Shown here: piece after piece, positions 22,394-32,028 of the stretch | Numbering within the stretch: the first letter of the stretch is position 1 | How the letters are laid out: each line of letters begins with the position of its first letter | NCBI RefSeq assembly: GCF_001571085.1 | Contig: NZ_BCTC01000005.1 | Location: forward strand, 62,001-126,000 | DNA: 64,000 nt | Reading direction: 5' to 3' | DNA from: Azohydromonas lata NBRC 102462 | GTDB taxonomy: Bacteria; Pseudomonadota; Gammaproteobacteria; Burkholderiales; Burkholderiaceae_C | Program-made: the position numbers and the translations under genes | Notes under the pieces: model-generated | Told to the model about the DNA's origin: nothing | Databases searched by the model: none | Seen by the model: the letters and a program-made list of their open reading frames with translations, nothing else

Positions 22394-22828
22394 ATGCGTG
22401 TTTCTTCGTCTCTTCGCCGGCGCGAGCGCGGCTTCACGCTCATCGAGCTGATGGTGGTGCTGGTCATCATCGGCGTGCTGGCGGCGCTCATCGTTCCCAA
22501 CGTCCTCAACCGCGCCGACGATGCCCGCGTCACCGCCGCGCGCACCGACGTGAACAACCTGATGCAGGCCCTCAAGCTCTACAAGCTCGACAACCTGCGC
22601 TACCCCGACTCGGCCCAGGGCCTGGACGCCCTGGTGCACAAGCCCACCACCGGTTCCGTGCCGCCCAACTGGCGCCCCTACCTGGAAAAACTGCCCAACG
22701 ATCCCTGGGGCCACCCCTACCAGTACGTCAACCCGGGCGTGAAGGGCGAGATCGACGTCTTCAGCTTCGGCGCCGACGGCCAGCCAGGCGGCGAGGGCAA
22801 CAACGCCGACGTCGGCTCCTGGCAGTAA
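22394..22828 (+). CDS. gspG: Type II secretion system major pseudopilin GspG
   Basis: Major subunit of the T2SS pseudopilus. 144 residues. The prepilin leader MRVSSSLRRRERG is cut before FTLIELMVVLVIIGVLAALIVPNV, with Glu at +5. The C-terminal Ca-binding region is typical (NDPWGHPYQYVNPGVKGEIDVFSFGADGQPGGEGNNADVGSW). First gene of the plus-strand gsp run. It needs a prepilin peptidase that is not encoded here. Confidence 0.97.
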   Translation: MRVSSSLRRRERGFTLIELMVVLVIIGVLAALIVPNVLNRADDARVTAARTDVNNLMQALKLYKLDNLRYPDSAQGLDALVHKPTTGSVPPNWRPYLEKLPNDPWGHPYQYVNPGVKGEIDVFSFGADGQPGGEGNNADVGSWQ

Positions 22829-22899
22829 GCATTCGACGTCCGCCCGGCGGCGCGCACCGCCTCCATCCGCAGCACCGCCCGGCGCCCCCGGCAGCTCCC

Positions 22900-23346
22900 A
22901 TGAAACGCCTGCAGCGCGGCTTCACCATCATCGAGCTGCTGGTGGTCGTGGCCATCATCGCCATCGCCGCCGGCGTCACCAGCTTGGCGCTGCGCGACAG
23001 CGACGCCAAGGCGCTGGACCAGGAGGCCGCGCGGCTGTCGGCCCTGCTCGAATCGGCCCGCGCCCAAGCCCGCGCCGGCGCGCTGTCGGCGCGCTTCGAG
23101 CTGGCGGCGCAGGGCAACACCGAGGGCGCTTTCCGTTTCGTGGGCCTGCCCCCGGCGGTCAAGATGCCCTCCAACTGGCTCAACGAGCGCACCACCGCCG
23201 AAATCGTGGGCGCGCGCGCGCTGCGCCTGGGCCCCGAGCCGCTCATTGGCGCGCAGCGCATCGTGCTGCGCTTGGGCGAGCGCAGCCTGGTGCTGGCCAC
23301 CGACGGGCTGGGCCCGTTCGCCATGGTGGAGACGCCTCAGCCATGA
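22900..23346 (+). CDS. gspH: Type II secretion system minor pseudopilin GspH
   Basis: Minor pseudopilin, 148 residues. Leader MKRLQRG, then FTIIELLVVVAIIAIAAGVTSLAL with Glu at +5. The mature part (SALLESARAQARAGALSARFEL...) matches the GspH fold. The open frame extends far upstream, but the ATG at 22900 is the only start that gives a class III leader. The stop overlaps gspI by 4 bp (ATGA). Confidence 0.93.
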   Translation: MKRLQRGFTIIELLVVVAIIAIAAGVTSLALRDSDAKALDQEAARLSALLESARAQARAGALSARFELAAQGNTEGAFRFVGLPPAVKMPSNWLNERTTAEIVGARALRLGPEPLIGAQRIVLRLGERSLVLATDGLGPFAMVETPQP

Positions 23347-23708
23347 AGCACGGCGCGGCGGCGGGCTTCACGCTCATCGAGGTGCTGGTGGCGCTGGCCA
23401 TCGTGGCCATCGCGCTGGGCGCGGGCATGAAGGCCTCCGGCTCGCTCGCAGGCAACGCGCAGCGCCTGGCCGACGTCAGCGCCGCGCAGTGGTGCGCCGA
23501 GAACCAGCTCACCGAAATGCGCCTGACCCGCCAGTTCCCCGGCATAGGCGACACCGAGTTCGCCTGCGAGCAGTTGGGCCGCCAGTACGGCGGGCTCATG
23601 AAGGTGCGACCCACGCCCAACCCCAACTTCCGGCGCGTGGACGCCATCGTCAAGGACGAGGCCGGACTGACGCTGCTGGTCATCTCCACCATCCTGCCGA
23701 GGCTGTGA
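23343..23708 (+). CDS. gspI: Type II secretion system minor pseudopilin GspI
   Basis: Minor pseudopilin that nucleates the GspI-J-K tip complex. 121 residues. Leader MKHGAAAG, then FTLIEVLVALAIVAIALGAGMKA. The conserved WCAENQLTEMRL segment of GspI is present. It overlaps gspH by 4 bp and ends 4 bp before gspJ. Confidence 0.95.
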   Translation: MKHGAAAGFTLIEVLVALAIVAIALGAGMKASGSLAGNAQRLADVSAAQWCAENQLTEMRLTRQFPGIGDTEFACEQLGRQYGGLMKVRPTPNPNFRRVDAIVKDEAGLTLLVISTILPRL

Positions 23709-23712
23709 GGCC

Positions 23713-24384
23713 ATGAGACGCGCGCGCAACACGGCCCAACGACACCAAGGCGGCTTCACGCTGGTGGAGGTGCTGGTGGCGCTGGTGGTGATGGCCGTGA
23801 TGGCGGGCCTGGCGTGGCGCGGCATTGACGGGCTGGCGCGCGCGCGGGAGGTCACACAGTCCAACCTGGAGGCCACCGAGCGGCTCAACACCGTGATGGC
23901 GCAACTGGAAGCCGACCTGCTGGCGGTGTACGACACGCAAGGCGTCGTCCCTGCCGTGAGCTGCGACGGCGCCACGCTGCGCATGACGCGCACCGCCCCC
24001 GACCAGGAAGGCGTGCAACTGGTGGCTTGGCAACTGCGCAGCCCACAGTGGACGCGCTGGGCCAGCCCCGCGGCGCTGCGCAGCGGCGAGCTGCAGGAGC
24101 ACTGGCTGCGCAGCCAGCAACTGCTGGGCAACGAGACGAATCAACTGTTGCTGCTCGGCGGCGTGACCGGCATGCAGGTGTACTTCTTCCGCGGCAACGC
24201 CTGGACCAACTGCCAGTCCAGCGCCGGCACCGCGACCGCGGCCACGGGCACGCCCGGCACTTCGGCCGGCACGGGCACGCCGACCCAAGCCACCCCGCCA
24301 CCGGCGGGCGTGCGCATCGTGCTCACGCTGGCGCAGCCGCGCACGGGCACGCTCACGCGCTCCTTCGCGCTTGGGCCGCAGTGA
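23713..24384 (+). CDS. gspJ: Type II secretion system minor pseudopilin GspJ
   Basis: Minor pseudopilin of the tip complex, 223 residues. Leader MRRARNTAQRHQGG, then FTLVEVLVALVVMAVMAGLAWRGIDGLARARE. The GspJ motif around WQLRSPQWTRWASPAALRSGELQEHWLRSQQLL is present. A Gly/Thr/Ala/Pro low-complexity insert (about 170-200) precedes the last strand. The stop shares one base with the gspK start (TGATG). Confidence 0.94.
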   Translation: MRRARNTAQRHQGGFTLVEVLVALVVMAVMAGLAWRGIDGLARAREVTQSNLEATERLNTVMAQLEADLLAVYDTQGVVPAVSCDGATLRMTRTAPDQEGVQLVAWQLRSPQWTRWASPAALRSGELQEHWLRSQQLLGNETNQLLLLGGVTGMQVYFFRGNAWTNCQSSAGTATAATGTPGTSAGTGTPTQATPPPAGVRIVLTLAQPRTGTLTRSFALGPQ

Positions 24385-25373
24385 TGGCCTGGCGTCGCCC
24401 ACTCCTCCTACCCCACCGCCGCCAGGCGGGCGCGGCGCTGCTCGTGGCCATGATCCTGGTGACCGTGGTGAGCACGCTGGCCGCCGGCATGGTGTGGCAG
24501 CAGTGGCGCGCGGTGGAGGTGGAGGCGGCCGAGCGCGCACGCACGCAGTCGGCCTGGATACTCAACGGCGCGCTGGATTGGGCGCGGCTCATCCTGCGCG
24601 AGGACGGCCGCACCGGCAAGATGGATCACCTGGGCGAGCCCTGGGCCGTGCCGCTGGCCGAGGCGCGGCTGTCCACCTTCCTGGCCGCCGAGCGCAGCGA
24701 GAACGCCGACGACGGACCCGAGGCCTTCCTCTCCGGCGACATCACCGACGCCCAGTCCCGCTACAACCTGCGCAATCTCATCAATGCCGATGGCAAAGTG
24801 GACCCGGCGCAGCTGACCGTGCTGCAGCGGCTCATGGCCAACACCGGGCTGTCGTCGGGCCTGGCCGCCCAGATCGCCAACGGGCTGCAGCAAGCCCTGG
24901 CGCAGCCGCCGGACGCGCAGGCGCCGCTCATGCCGCGCAGCATCGAGCAGTTGGGCTGGCTGGGCGTGGACGAAGCCACGCGCGCCAAGCTCGCGCCGTG
25001 GGTGGTGTTGTTGCCCGACCCGAGCACCAAGGTCAACCTCAACACCGCCCCGCGCGAAGTGCTGGCAGCCGTCATAGGCGTGGACGTGGCCAGCGCGCAG
25101 CGCCTGGTCATCGCCCGCGAGCAGTCGCCCTTCGACGATAAGAGCAAGGCCGCGAACATGCTTCCAGCCACCGGCAGCCCCGCGCCCAAGTTCGACGACA
25201 CCGACGTGAAATCGAGTTACTTCGAGGTGCGCAGCCGGCTGCGCCTGGGCGATCAGGTGCTGGAGGAGCGCTCGCTGGTATCCCGTGACAGCAACAACAA
25301 CGTGCAGCCCATTCGGCGCCAGCGCGTGAACCTCGCGCTCACCCAGGCCGGGGCAGGAACTGCCGCCCGTTAA
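24384..25373 (+). CDS. gspK: Type II secretion system minor pseudopilin GspK
   Basis: Tip pseudopilin, larger than the others. 329 residues. The leader ends at RRQAG, then AALLVAMILVTVVSTLAAGMVWQQW; the missing Glu at +5 is normal for GspK. The two helical SAM-like parts and the conserved ITDAQSRYNLRNLI and STKVNLNTAPREVLAAVI motifs are present. It is followed by a 110-bp gap before gspL, the largest inside the run. Confidence 0.95.
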   Translation: MAWRRPLLLPHRRQAGAALLVAMILVTVVSTLAAGMVWQQWRAVEVEAAERARTQSAWILNGALDWARLILREDGRTGKMDHLGEPWAVPLAEARLSTFLAAERSENADDGPEAFLSGDITDAQSRYNLRNLINADGKVDPAQLTVLQRLMANTGLSSGLAAQIANGLQQALAQPPDAQAPLMPRSIEQLGWLGVDEATRAKLAPWVVLLPDPSTKVNLNTAPREVLAAVIGVDVASAQRLVIAREQSPFDDKSKAANMLPATGSPAPKFDDTDVKSSYFEVRSRLRLGDQVLEERSLVSRDSNNNVQPIRRQRVNLALTQAGAGTAAR

Positions 25374-25483
25374 CGTCTCCGTTACGCAACTGAGGTAGCC
25401 TGCCGCCCCGAGCGCCGGCTGCCCGGCGGCGGCCGCCCGCTACAGTGCCTGCGACGCAGCGAACTCAGTCAGCATCAACTCAC

Positions 25484-26719
25484 ATGTCCATTCTTGTGGT
25501 CCAAATCCCGCCCCGCGAACGGCTGAGCGTCGCCGGAGGCGAGGCGGCAGTGCGTGGCGGCGAATTCAGCTACGTCCTGAGCCCCGACGGGCTTGCCATG
25601 GGCAGCAGCGGCCGCTGCTCGCCAGCCCTGCTGCCCAAGGCCGACACCGTGCTGGCACTGCTGTCCGACACCGATTGCAGCTGGCTGCGTGCCGCCGCCC
25701 TGCCCAAAGCGCCGGCGGGCAAGCTGCGCGCGGCGCTGCTGGGCCTGCTGGAGGAGTCGCTGCTGGACGATCCGGAACTCGTCCACCTGGCGCTGGCGCC
25801 CAAGGCCACGCCGGGCGAGCCCACCTGGATCGCCGCCATGCACAAGCCCTGGCTGGCCACGCAACTGGCGCAGCTCGAAGGCGCCGGGCTGATCGTGGAG
25901 CGCGTGCTGCCCTGCGCCTGGCCGGACGCCACGCAGCCGCACGGCCACTTCAGCACCGTGCCCGGCAACGACCCGCAGGCGCCGCTGCGCCTGACCTGGA
26001 GCGACGCCGACGGCGTCACCGCGCTGCGCCTGCAAGGCGGCATGGCGCGGCAACTGTTGTCGCGCTGGCAGGAAGGCCCCGCCCGCTGGACCGCCACGCC
26101 CGCCGCCGCCACCGAGGCCGAGCGCTGGCTGGGCACCCCCGTGCAGTTGCTCGGCGACGAGGAGCGCGCCCTGGAGGCGGCCCGCTCGCTGTGGAACCTG
26201 CGCCAGTTCGACCTGGCGCCGCAGCACCGCGGCATGCTGGCGCTGCGCGACGCCTGGCGCCAGTTCCGCAGCCCGCCCTGGCGCCCGGTGCGCTGGGGCC
26301 TCGCAGGGCTGGCGGTGGCCCAACTGCTGGGCATGAACCTCAGCGCCTGGCAACTGCATCACGGCATACAGCAGCGCAAGCTGGCCATGGACCAGGTGCT
26401 GCGCGGGACCTTCCCGCAGGTGCGCGCCGTGCTGGACGCGCCGCTGCAGATGGAACGCGAAACCCAGGCGCTGCGCACGGCCGCCGGCCGCCCCGGCGAG
26501 TCGGACTTCGAGTCCCTGCTCTCGGCCGCCGCGCTGGCCTGGCCGCAGGGGCGGCCGCCGCTGGAGGGGCTGAAATTCGAGCCGGGCCGGCTGACGCTGC
26601 CCGCCACGGGCTGGAGCCCCGCCGAGATCGAAAACTTCCGCGCCCAGCTGCGCCCGGGCGGCTGGGCCGTCGAGGCCAGCGACGGGCGCCTGACGCTGCG
26701 GCCGCAGGGGGGCGTATGA
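25484..26719 (+). CDS. gspL: Type II secretion system protein GspL
   Basis: Bitopic inner-membrane protein that tethers the GspE ATPase through an actin-like cytoplasmic domain and pairs with GspM. 411 residues from ATG 25484 (MSILVVQIPPRERL). The cytoplasmic part runs to about 265, followed by a membrane segment (WGLAGLAVAQLLGMNLSAW) and a ferredoxin-like periplasmic domain. The stop overlaps gspM by 4 bp (ATGA). An upstream in-frame start adds only a short, unconserved extension. Confidence 0.9.
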   Translation: MSILVVQIPPRERLSVAGGEAAVRGGEFSYVLSPDGLAMGSSGRCSPALLPKADTVLALLSDTDCSWLRAAALPKAPAGKLRAALLGLLEESLLDDPELVHLALAPKATPGEPTWIAAMHKPWLATQLAQLEGAGLIVERVLPCAWPDATQPHGHFSTVPGNDPQAPLRLTWSDADGVTALRLQGGMARQLLSRWQEGPARWTATPAAATEAERWLGTPVQLLGDEERALEAARSLWNLRQFDLAPQHRGMLALRDAWRQFRSPPWRPVRWGLAGLAVAQLLGMNLSAWQLHHGIQQRKLAMDQVLRGTFPQVRAVLDAPLQMERETQALRTAAGRPGESDFESLLSAAALAWPQGRPPLEGLKFEPGRLTLPATGWSPAEIENFRAQLRPGGWAVEASDGRLTLRPQGGV

Positions 26720-27234
26720 ACAAGGCCATGGCTTCCCGGGAACTGCAGCGCCTGCAGGCGCTGCGCGAGCAGTTGCGTGCGCGCTGGCGCGCCCTGGCAC
26801 CGCGCGAGCGCCGGCTGTTGAGCGTGGCCGGCGTGCTGCTGGGCGTGCTGCTGCTGTGGCTGCTGGCCGTGCAGCCGGCCCTGCACACGCTGCGCGAGGC
26901 GCCGACGGAGATTGACCGCCTGGAAACCCAGTTGCAGCGCATGCAGCGCCAGGCCGCAGAGGCGGGCGAGCTGCGCAACACCACGCCCGTGGCACCGGCG
27001 CAGAGCCTGGAAGCGCTGCGCGCGGCCACGCAGCGCCTGGGCGAGCGGGCCAAGCTGGTCGTCGCCGGCGAGCGCGTCACGGTCACGCTCACCGGCGTCG
27101 AAGGGCAGGAGTTGCGCGACTGGCTGGCCGAGGTGCGCAGCGGCGCCCGCGCCCGCCCGGTGGAAGTACAGCTCACGCGCGCCGGACAGGGCTTCAACGG
27201 CAGCCTGGTGCTGGCCCTGGGAGGCACGACTTGA
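26716..27234 (+). CDS. gspM: Type II secretion system protein GspM
   Basis: Bitopic partner of GspL. 172 residues: basic cytoplasmic N-terminus, one membrane segment (LLSVAGVLLGVLLLWLLAVQPAL), a coiled coil (TEIDRLETQLQRMQRQAAEAGELR), and a small alpha/beta periplasmic domain. Assigned by architecture and by overlap with gspL and gspN. Confidence 0.9.
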   Translation: MNKAMASRELQRLQALREQLRARWRALAPRERRLLSVAGVLLGVLLLWLLAVQPALHTLREAPTEIDRLETQLQRMQRQAAEAGELRNTTPVAPAQSLEALRAATQRLGERAKLVVAGERVTVTLTGVEGQELRDWLAEVRSGARARPVEVQLTRAGQGFNGSLVLALGGTT

Positions 27235-28112
27235 AGCGCGCCCTGCCCTGGCGCCGCCGCGGCGGCCCGCGCGCCGATGCGCTGGCGCAGGCTGAAGCCG
27301 CGCTCACGGCCCAGGCCTGGCAGCGCATGCACCGCGCCAGCCGGCGCTGGGCCCTGTGGGGCGCGCTGGTGGGCACGCTGCTGGCGCTGGTGCTGTTCGC
27401 GCCGGCGGCATGGCTGGCGCAGGCCGTGGCCTCGGCCAGCAACCAGCGCGTGCTGCTGGTGCAGACGCGCGGCACGCTGTGGAACGGCAGCGCCGCGCTG
27501 GTGCTCGGCGCCGGCCCCGACAGCCGCGACGCCGTGCTGCTGCCCGGCCGGTTGGAGTGGACGCTGCGCCCGGCCGGCCTGCAGGCGGCGCTGCGCTTGC
27601 GCCAGGGCTGCTGCATGGAGCAGCCGCTGCTGCTGACGCTGCAGCCCGGCCTGGGCCGCGTGCGCGCCACGCTGCAGCCGCCGCCGGGCGGCCGCCTGGG
27701 CCAGTGGCCCGCAGCCTGGCTGGCCGGCCTGGGCACGCCCTGGAACACGCTGCAGCTCGGCGGCCTGCTGAGCATGAGCTCGCCGGGCCTGCAGTTCGAC
27801 TGGGCGCAGGGCCGGCTGGCCATGCAGGGCAGCGCGCAGATCGAGGTGCTGGGCATGTCCTCGCGGCTGTCCACGCTGCAGCCGCTGGGCAGCTACCGGC
27901 TGCTGGTGCAGGGCAGCGGCCAGGCCACGACCATGGAGCTCTCCACGCTGCAAGGTGCGCTGCAACTCTCGGGGCAAGGCCAGTGGGCCGGGTCCCGGCT
28001 GCGCTTCAGCGGCGAGGCCCGCGCCGCCGAGGGCAGCGAAGCCGCCTTGAACAACTTGCTGAACATCATCGGCCGGCGCCAGGGCGCGCGGGCCATCATC
28101 ACGATCGGATGA
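27231..28112 (+). CDS. gspN: Type II secretion system protein GspN (TTG start)
   Basis: Accessory inner-membrane protein present in some T2SS. 293 residues. The start is a TTG overlapping the gspM stop (TTGA); the coupling makes this start more likely than the internal ATG further in. One membrane segment at about 44-67 (LWGALVGTLLALVLFAPAAWLAQAV), then the GspN repeat of beta strands (VQTRGTLWNGSAALVLGAG, LLPGRLEWTLRP, GPLG-like GTPWNTLQLGGLLSMSSPGLQFDW). It overlaps gspD by 4 bp. Confidence 0.88.
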   Translation: MKRALPWRRRGGPRADALAQAEAALTAQAWQRMHRASRRWALWGALVGTLLALVLFAPAAWLAQAVASASNQRVLLVQTRGTLWNGSAALVLGAGPDSRDAVLLPGRLEWTLRPAGLQAALRLRQGCCMEQPLLLTLQPGLGRVRATLQPPPGGRLGQWPAAWLAGLGTPWNTLQLGGLLSMSSPGLQFDWAQGRLAMQGSAQIEVLGMSSRLSTLQPLGSYRLLVQGSGQATTMELSTLQGALQLSGQGQWAGSRLRFSGEARAAEGSEAALNNLLNIIGRRQGARAIITIG

Positions 28113-30550
28113 GAATGAAGAAGATGCGCCCCATTTCCGCGCCGCAACGGCGCTCGTCCTTCTTCCTGGCGCGGCCGATTTCCTGCGCCGTGGTCGCCAC
28201 GCTGCTGCTGCCGCCGCCGCTGTGGGCGCAGCAACCCCGCGCCGCGGCTTCAGCCCCGGTCCCGGCGCAGCCCAGCGGCCCGGCACTGAACTCGCGCACG
28301 CCGGTAACGCTGAACTTCGTCAATGCGGAGATCGAGGCCGTCACGCGCGCCGTCGCGGCCATGGTGGACCGGCAGATCCTGGTCGATCCGCGCGTGCGCG
28401 GCCAGATCACGCTCTACAGCGAGCAGCCGCTGACGGTGCGCCAGGCCTACCAGAACTACCTGGCGCAGTTGCGCGGGCTGGGCTTCACGGTGGTGGAAAG
28501 CGGCGGGCTGCTCAAGGTGGTGCCGGAAGCCGACGCCAAGCTGCAGGCCGGCACCGTGTCGGTTGGGCCGCCTGTGCAGCGCGGCGACCAGGTGCTCACG
28601 CAGATCTTCAGGCTCAACCACGAGAACCCCAACAATCTCGTGGCGGTGCTGCGGCCGCTGATCAGCCCAAACAACACCATCAACGCCAACCCCAGCACCA
28701 ACACGCTGGTGATCACGGACTACGCGGACAACCTGCAGCGCATAGGACGCATCATCGCGGCGCTGGACCAGCCGGCCAACACCGACGTCGAGATCATCCC
28801 GCTGCGCTACGCCGTGGCCAGCGACGTGGTGACGCTGGTGCAGCGCCTGGCCGATGCCAGCGCCGGCGCGGGTGGCGTGCCGGGCGCGGCCCCGGGCGTG
28901 GCCGGCGGCGGCACGTCCATCCTGGCCGACCCGCGCAGCAACTCGCTGCTGGTGCGCGCGGCCAGCCCGGCGCGGCTGGCGCAGATACGCGCCACGGTGG
29001 AGAAGCTGGACCGCCCCATGGACGGCATGAGCGACGCGGGCAACATCCGCGTCGTCTACCTCAAGAACGCCGACGCCGTGCGCCTGGCCACCGTGCTGCG
29101 CGCGGCCTTCGCGGCGCAGACCCAGGCCGGCACGGGCGCGGGCGGTGCCGGCGGCGCGGGGGGAGGCATTGCCTCCGGCGCGGCCGCGGCCCCCGTGGCG
29201 CAGCAGCCCGTGGCGGCCCAAACCAGCTTCGGCGCCACCGGCGCGGGCAGCGGCACCAGCACCGGGCTGTCAGCCCAGGCCACCTCGCCGGTGCAGGCCA
29301 CCGCACAGCCCAACACCGGCGGCTTCGTGCAGGCCGACCCGGCCACCAACTCGCTCATCATCACGGCGCCGGAGCCGCTGTACCGGCAACTGCGCGCCGT
29401 CATCGACCAGCTCGACTCGCGCCGCGCGCAGGTCTACGTCGAGTCCATGATCGTGCGCGTGGACGCCACCAAGCTCGCGCAGTTCGGCTTCCAGTGGCAA
29501 GGCATCCTGGGCAAGGAAGGCGACAAGAACTTCCTGTACTCGGGCACCAACTACAGCAACAACAACAACAACGTCTTCAGCATCATCCAGGGCGTCAACA
29601 GCCTGGTGGGCGGCTCGACGTCCAGCACCAGCAGTACGGGCTCGCTGCCCGGCGCGGGCTTGAACGTGGGCCTGGTGCGCCGCGTCAACGGTGCGGTCAC
29701 GCTGGTGTCGCTGGCCAACTTCCTGCAGAACGACGTCGGCGGCAACGTGCTGTCCACGCCCAACCTCGTGGCGCTGGACAACGAGGAAGCCAAGATCGTC
29801 GTGGGCCAGAACGTGCCCTTCGTCACCGGCACCTTCACCAACACCGGCACGGGCACCGGCGCCATCAACCCCTTCCAGACCGTGGAGCGGCGCGACGTGG
29901 GCCTGACCTTGCGGCTGCGCAGCCAGATCGGCGAAGGCGGCACGGTGCGCATGACCATCTTCCAGGAGAACTCCGCCGTGGTGCAGGGCGCCACCACCGT
30001 CAACGGGCCGACCACGGACAAGAGCTCCATCGAGACCTCCGTGGTGGTGGACGACGGCCAGATCCTGGTGCTGGGCGGCCTCATGCGCGATGAGTACGCC
30101 GACAGCGAGGACCGCGTGCCCGGCCTGGCCGACCTGCCGGTGGTGGGCGCCCTCTTCAAGAGCCGCAACCGCCAGCGCGTCAAGAGCAACCTGCTGGTGT
30201 TCCTGCGCCCGGTGGTGCTGCGCACGCCCACGGACGCGCAGGCCCTCACGCTGGACCGCTACGACGCCATACGCGCCATGCAGCAAGGCAGCCAGCCGCA
30301 GCCCAGCTCGGTCACGCCCGTCAACGACGCGCCGGTGCTGCCCGTGCAGCCCCAGGTGCCCGGCCGCGGCTCGCCCATCGTGCCGGTGCGCCCCGTGTCG
30401 CCGCACGACGACAACACGCCGCCAACGCCAGCCCCCGTGCCTTTGCCGCCGCCGGCCAGCGCGCCGCCCGTGCCGTCCTCGATGGACGCGCCGGCCGCGC
30501 AGCCCCAGCCCGTGCCCGACGCCCGCGTGGACACGCCGCAAGGCCGCTGA
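28109..30550 (+). CDS. gspD: Type II secretion system secretin GspD
   Basis: Outer-membrane channel of the T2SS. 813 residues if it starts at ATG 28109 (ATGA overlap with gspN); MKKMRP at 28115 is a near alternative. A signal peptide ends near LLLPPPLWA. The N0 domain (VTLNFVNAEIEAVTRAVAAMVDRQILVDPRVRGQITL) and N1-N3 domains follow. An Ala/Gly/Ser-rich loop lies inside N3 (about 330-400). The secretin core is present (NFLQNDVGGNVLSTPNLVALDNEEAKIVVGQNVPFVTG, VVVDDGQILVLGGLMRDE, VPGLADLPVVGALFKSR). A Pro-rich tail of about 90 residues (PVQPQVPGRG...PVPLPPPASAPP) extends past the core. No separate pilotin is seen nearby. Confidence 0.96.
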   Translation: MRMKKMRPISAPQRRSSFFLARPISCAVVATLLLPPPLWAQQPRAAASAPVPAQPSGPALNSRTPVTLNFVNAEIEAVTRAVAAMVDRQILVDPRVRGQITLYSEQPLTVRQAYQNYLAQLRGLGFTVVESGGLLKVVPEADAKLQAGTVSVGPPVQRGDQVLTQIFRLNHENPNNLVAVLRPLISPNNTINANPSTNTLVITDYADNLQRIGRIIAALDQPANTDVEIIPLRYAVASDVVTLVQRLADASAGAGGVPGAAPGVAGGGTSILADPRSNSLLVRAASPARLAQIRATVEKLDRPMDGMSDAGNIRVVYLKNADAVRLATVLRAAFAAQTQAGTGAGGAGGAGGGIASGAAAAPVAQQPVAAQTSFGATGAGSGTSTGLSAQATSPVQATAQPNTGGFVQADPATNSLIITAPEPLYRQLRAVIDQLDSRRAQVYVESMIVRVDATKLAQFGFQWQGILGKEGDKNFLYSGTNYSNNNNNVFSIIQGVNSLVGGSTSSTSSTGSLPGAGLNVGLVRRVNGAVTLVSLANFLQNDVGGNVLSTPNLVALDNEEAKIVVGQNVPFVTGTFTNTGTGTGAINPFQTVERRDVGLTLRLRSQIGEGGTVRMTIFQENSAVVQGATTVNGPTTDKSSIETSVVVDDGQILVLGGLMRDEYADSEDRVPGLADLPVVGALFKSRNRQRVKSNLLVFLRPVVLRTPTDAQALTLDRYDAIRAMQQGSQPQPSSVTPVNDAPVLPVQPQVPGRGSPIVPVRPVSPHDDNTPPTPAPVPLPPPASAPPVPSSMDAPAAQPQPVPDARVDTPQGR

Positions 30551-30598
30551 AGGGCGGACTGCCGCACACGCCCCACCCGCAGTACCGAGGACCAAGCC

Positions 30599-32020
30599 AT
30601 GGGTCGCTACCCCCTGCCCTACGCCTTCGCCAAGGCCAACGCGCTGCTGCTCGAAAGCGACGGCAGCCAGTTCACGCTGTGGAGCGGCGACACCACGCCG
30701 GCAGCGGCGATGTCGGAGGTGCTGCGGCTCTACGAGGTCGGCACCTTCGAGCGCGAGGCCGGCGCGACGCTGTCGCAGCGCATCGCCGCGGCCTACGCCG
30801 GGGGTGAGTCCAGCGCCGCGGCCGTGGTGGGCGAGGTGGAAAGCGCCGTGGACCTGAGCCGCATGATGCAGGACCTCCCCGCCGTGGAAGACCTGCTGGA
30901 AGCGGCCAACGACGCGCCCATCATCCGCATGCTCAACGCGCTGCTGACGCAGGCGGCCAAGGACGGCGCCAGCGACATCCACATCGAGCCCTACGAGCGC
31001 AGCTCCTCCGTGCGCTTTCGCGTGGACGGCACGCTGCGCGAGGTGGTGCAGCCCAACCGCGCGCTGCACGCGGCGCTGATCTCGCGGCTGAAGATCATGG
31101 CCGAGCTCGACATCGCCGAAAAACGCTTGCCGCAGGACGGGCGCATCTCGCTGCGCATTGGCGGGCGCGCCATCGACGTGCGCGTCTCCACCCTGCCCAG
31201 CGCCCACGGCGAGCGCGCCGTGCTGCGCCTGCTGGACAAGGGCGAGTCCAAGTTCTCGCTGGAGGGCCTGGGCATGAGCGGCAACGTGCTCTCCACCTTC
31301 GACCGCCTGGTGCACCAGCCCCACGGCATCGTGCTCGTCACCGGCCCAACCGGTTCCGGCAAGACCACCACGCTCTACGCCTCGCTGGGCCGGCTGGACA
31401 CGGCCACCACCAACATCCTCACGGTGGAGGACCCGGTGGAATACGAGCTGCCGGGCATTGGGCAGACGCAGGTCAACGCGCGCATCGAGCTGACCTTCGC
31501 CAAGGCGCTGCGCGCCATCCTGCGCCAGGACCCGGACGTGATCATGATCGGCGAGATCCGCGACTACGAGACGGCGCAGATCGCCATCCAGGCCTCGCTC
31601 ACCGGCCACCTGGTGCTGGCCACGCTGCACACCAACGACGCGCCCAGCGCCGTCACGCGGCTGACCGACATGGGCATCGAGCCCTTCCTGCTGTCCTCCA
31701 GCCTCCTGGGCGTGCTGGCGCAGCGCTTGGTGCGCAAGCTCTGCCCGGACTGCAAGCGCCAGGACGACGTGGGCCGCTGGCACCCCGTGGGCTGCCCGAA
31801 CTGCGGCCACAGCGGCTACCGTGGCCGCACCGGCGTGTACGAGCTGATGGTGGCCGACGAGCAGGTGCGCGCCCTCATCCACGGCCGCGCCCCCGAGGCG
31901 CAGATGCGCGCCGCGGCCGAGGCCGCGGGTCTGCGCTCCATGCGCGAGGACGGCGACCGGCTGGTGGCCGAGGGCGTCACCTCGCCTGAGGAAGTGCTGC
32001 GCGTCACGCGCGAAGGCTGA
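30599..32020 (+). CDS. gspE: Type II secretion system ATPase GspE
   Basis: Hexameric cytoplasmic ATPase that drives pseudopilus assembly. 473 residues, near the short end for GspE. Walker [11 protein letters not shown], Asp box region [21 protein letters not shown], Walker [11 protein letters not shown], His box [16 protein letters not shown]. The tetracysteine zinc site CPDC...CPNC (in [34 protein letters not shown]) has a shortened loop. It is 48 bp after gspD and 8 bp before gspF. Confidence 0.97.
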   Translation: MGRYPLPYAFAKANALLLESDGSQFTLWSGDTTPAAAMSEVLRLYEVGTFEREAGATLSQRIAAAYAGGESSAAAVVGEVESAVDLSRMMQDLPAVEDLLEAANDAPIIRMLNALLTQAAKDGASDIHIEPYERSSSVRFRVDGTLREVVQPNRALHAALISRLKIMAELDIAEKRLPQDGRISLRIGGRAIDVRVSTLPSAHGERAVLRLLDKGESKFSLEGLGMSGNVLSTFDRLVHQPHGIVLVTGPTGSGKTTTLYASLGRLDTATTNILTVEDPVEYELPGIGQTQVNARIELTFAKALRAILRQDPDVIMIGEIRDYETAQIAIQASLTGHLVLATLHTNDAPSAVTRLTDMGIEPFLLSSSLLGVLAQRLVRKLCPDCKRQDDVGRWHPVGCPNCGHSGYRGRTGVYELMVADEQVRALIHGRAPEAQMRAAAEAAGLRSMREDGDRLVAEGVTSPEEVLRVTREG

Positions 32021-32028
32021 AACGACCC

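Noticed and set aside
29270-31882. 870-residue open frame antisense to gspD/gspE
   Set aside because: Spans two well-supported genes and their intergenic gap; composition is that of a GC shadow.
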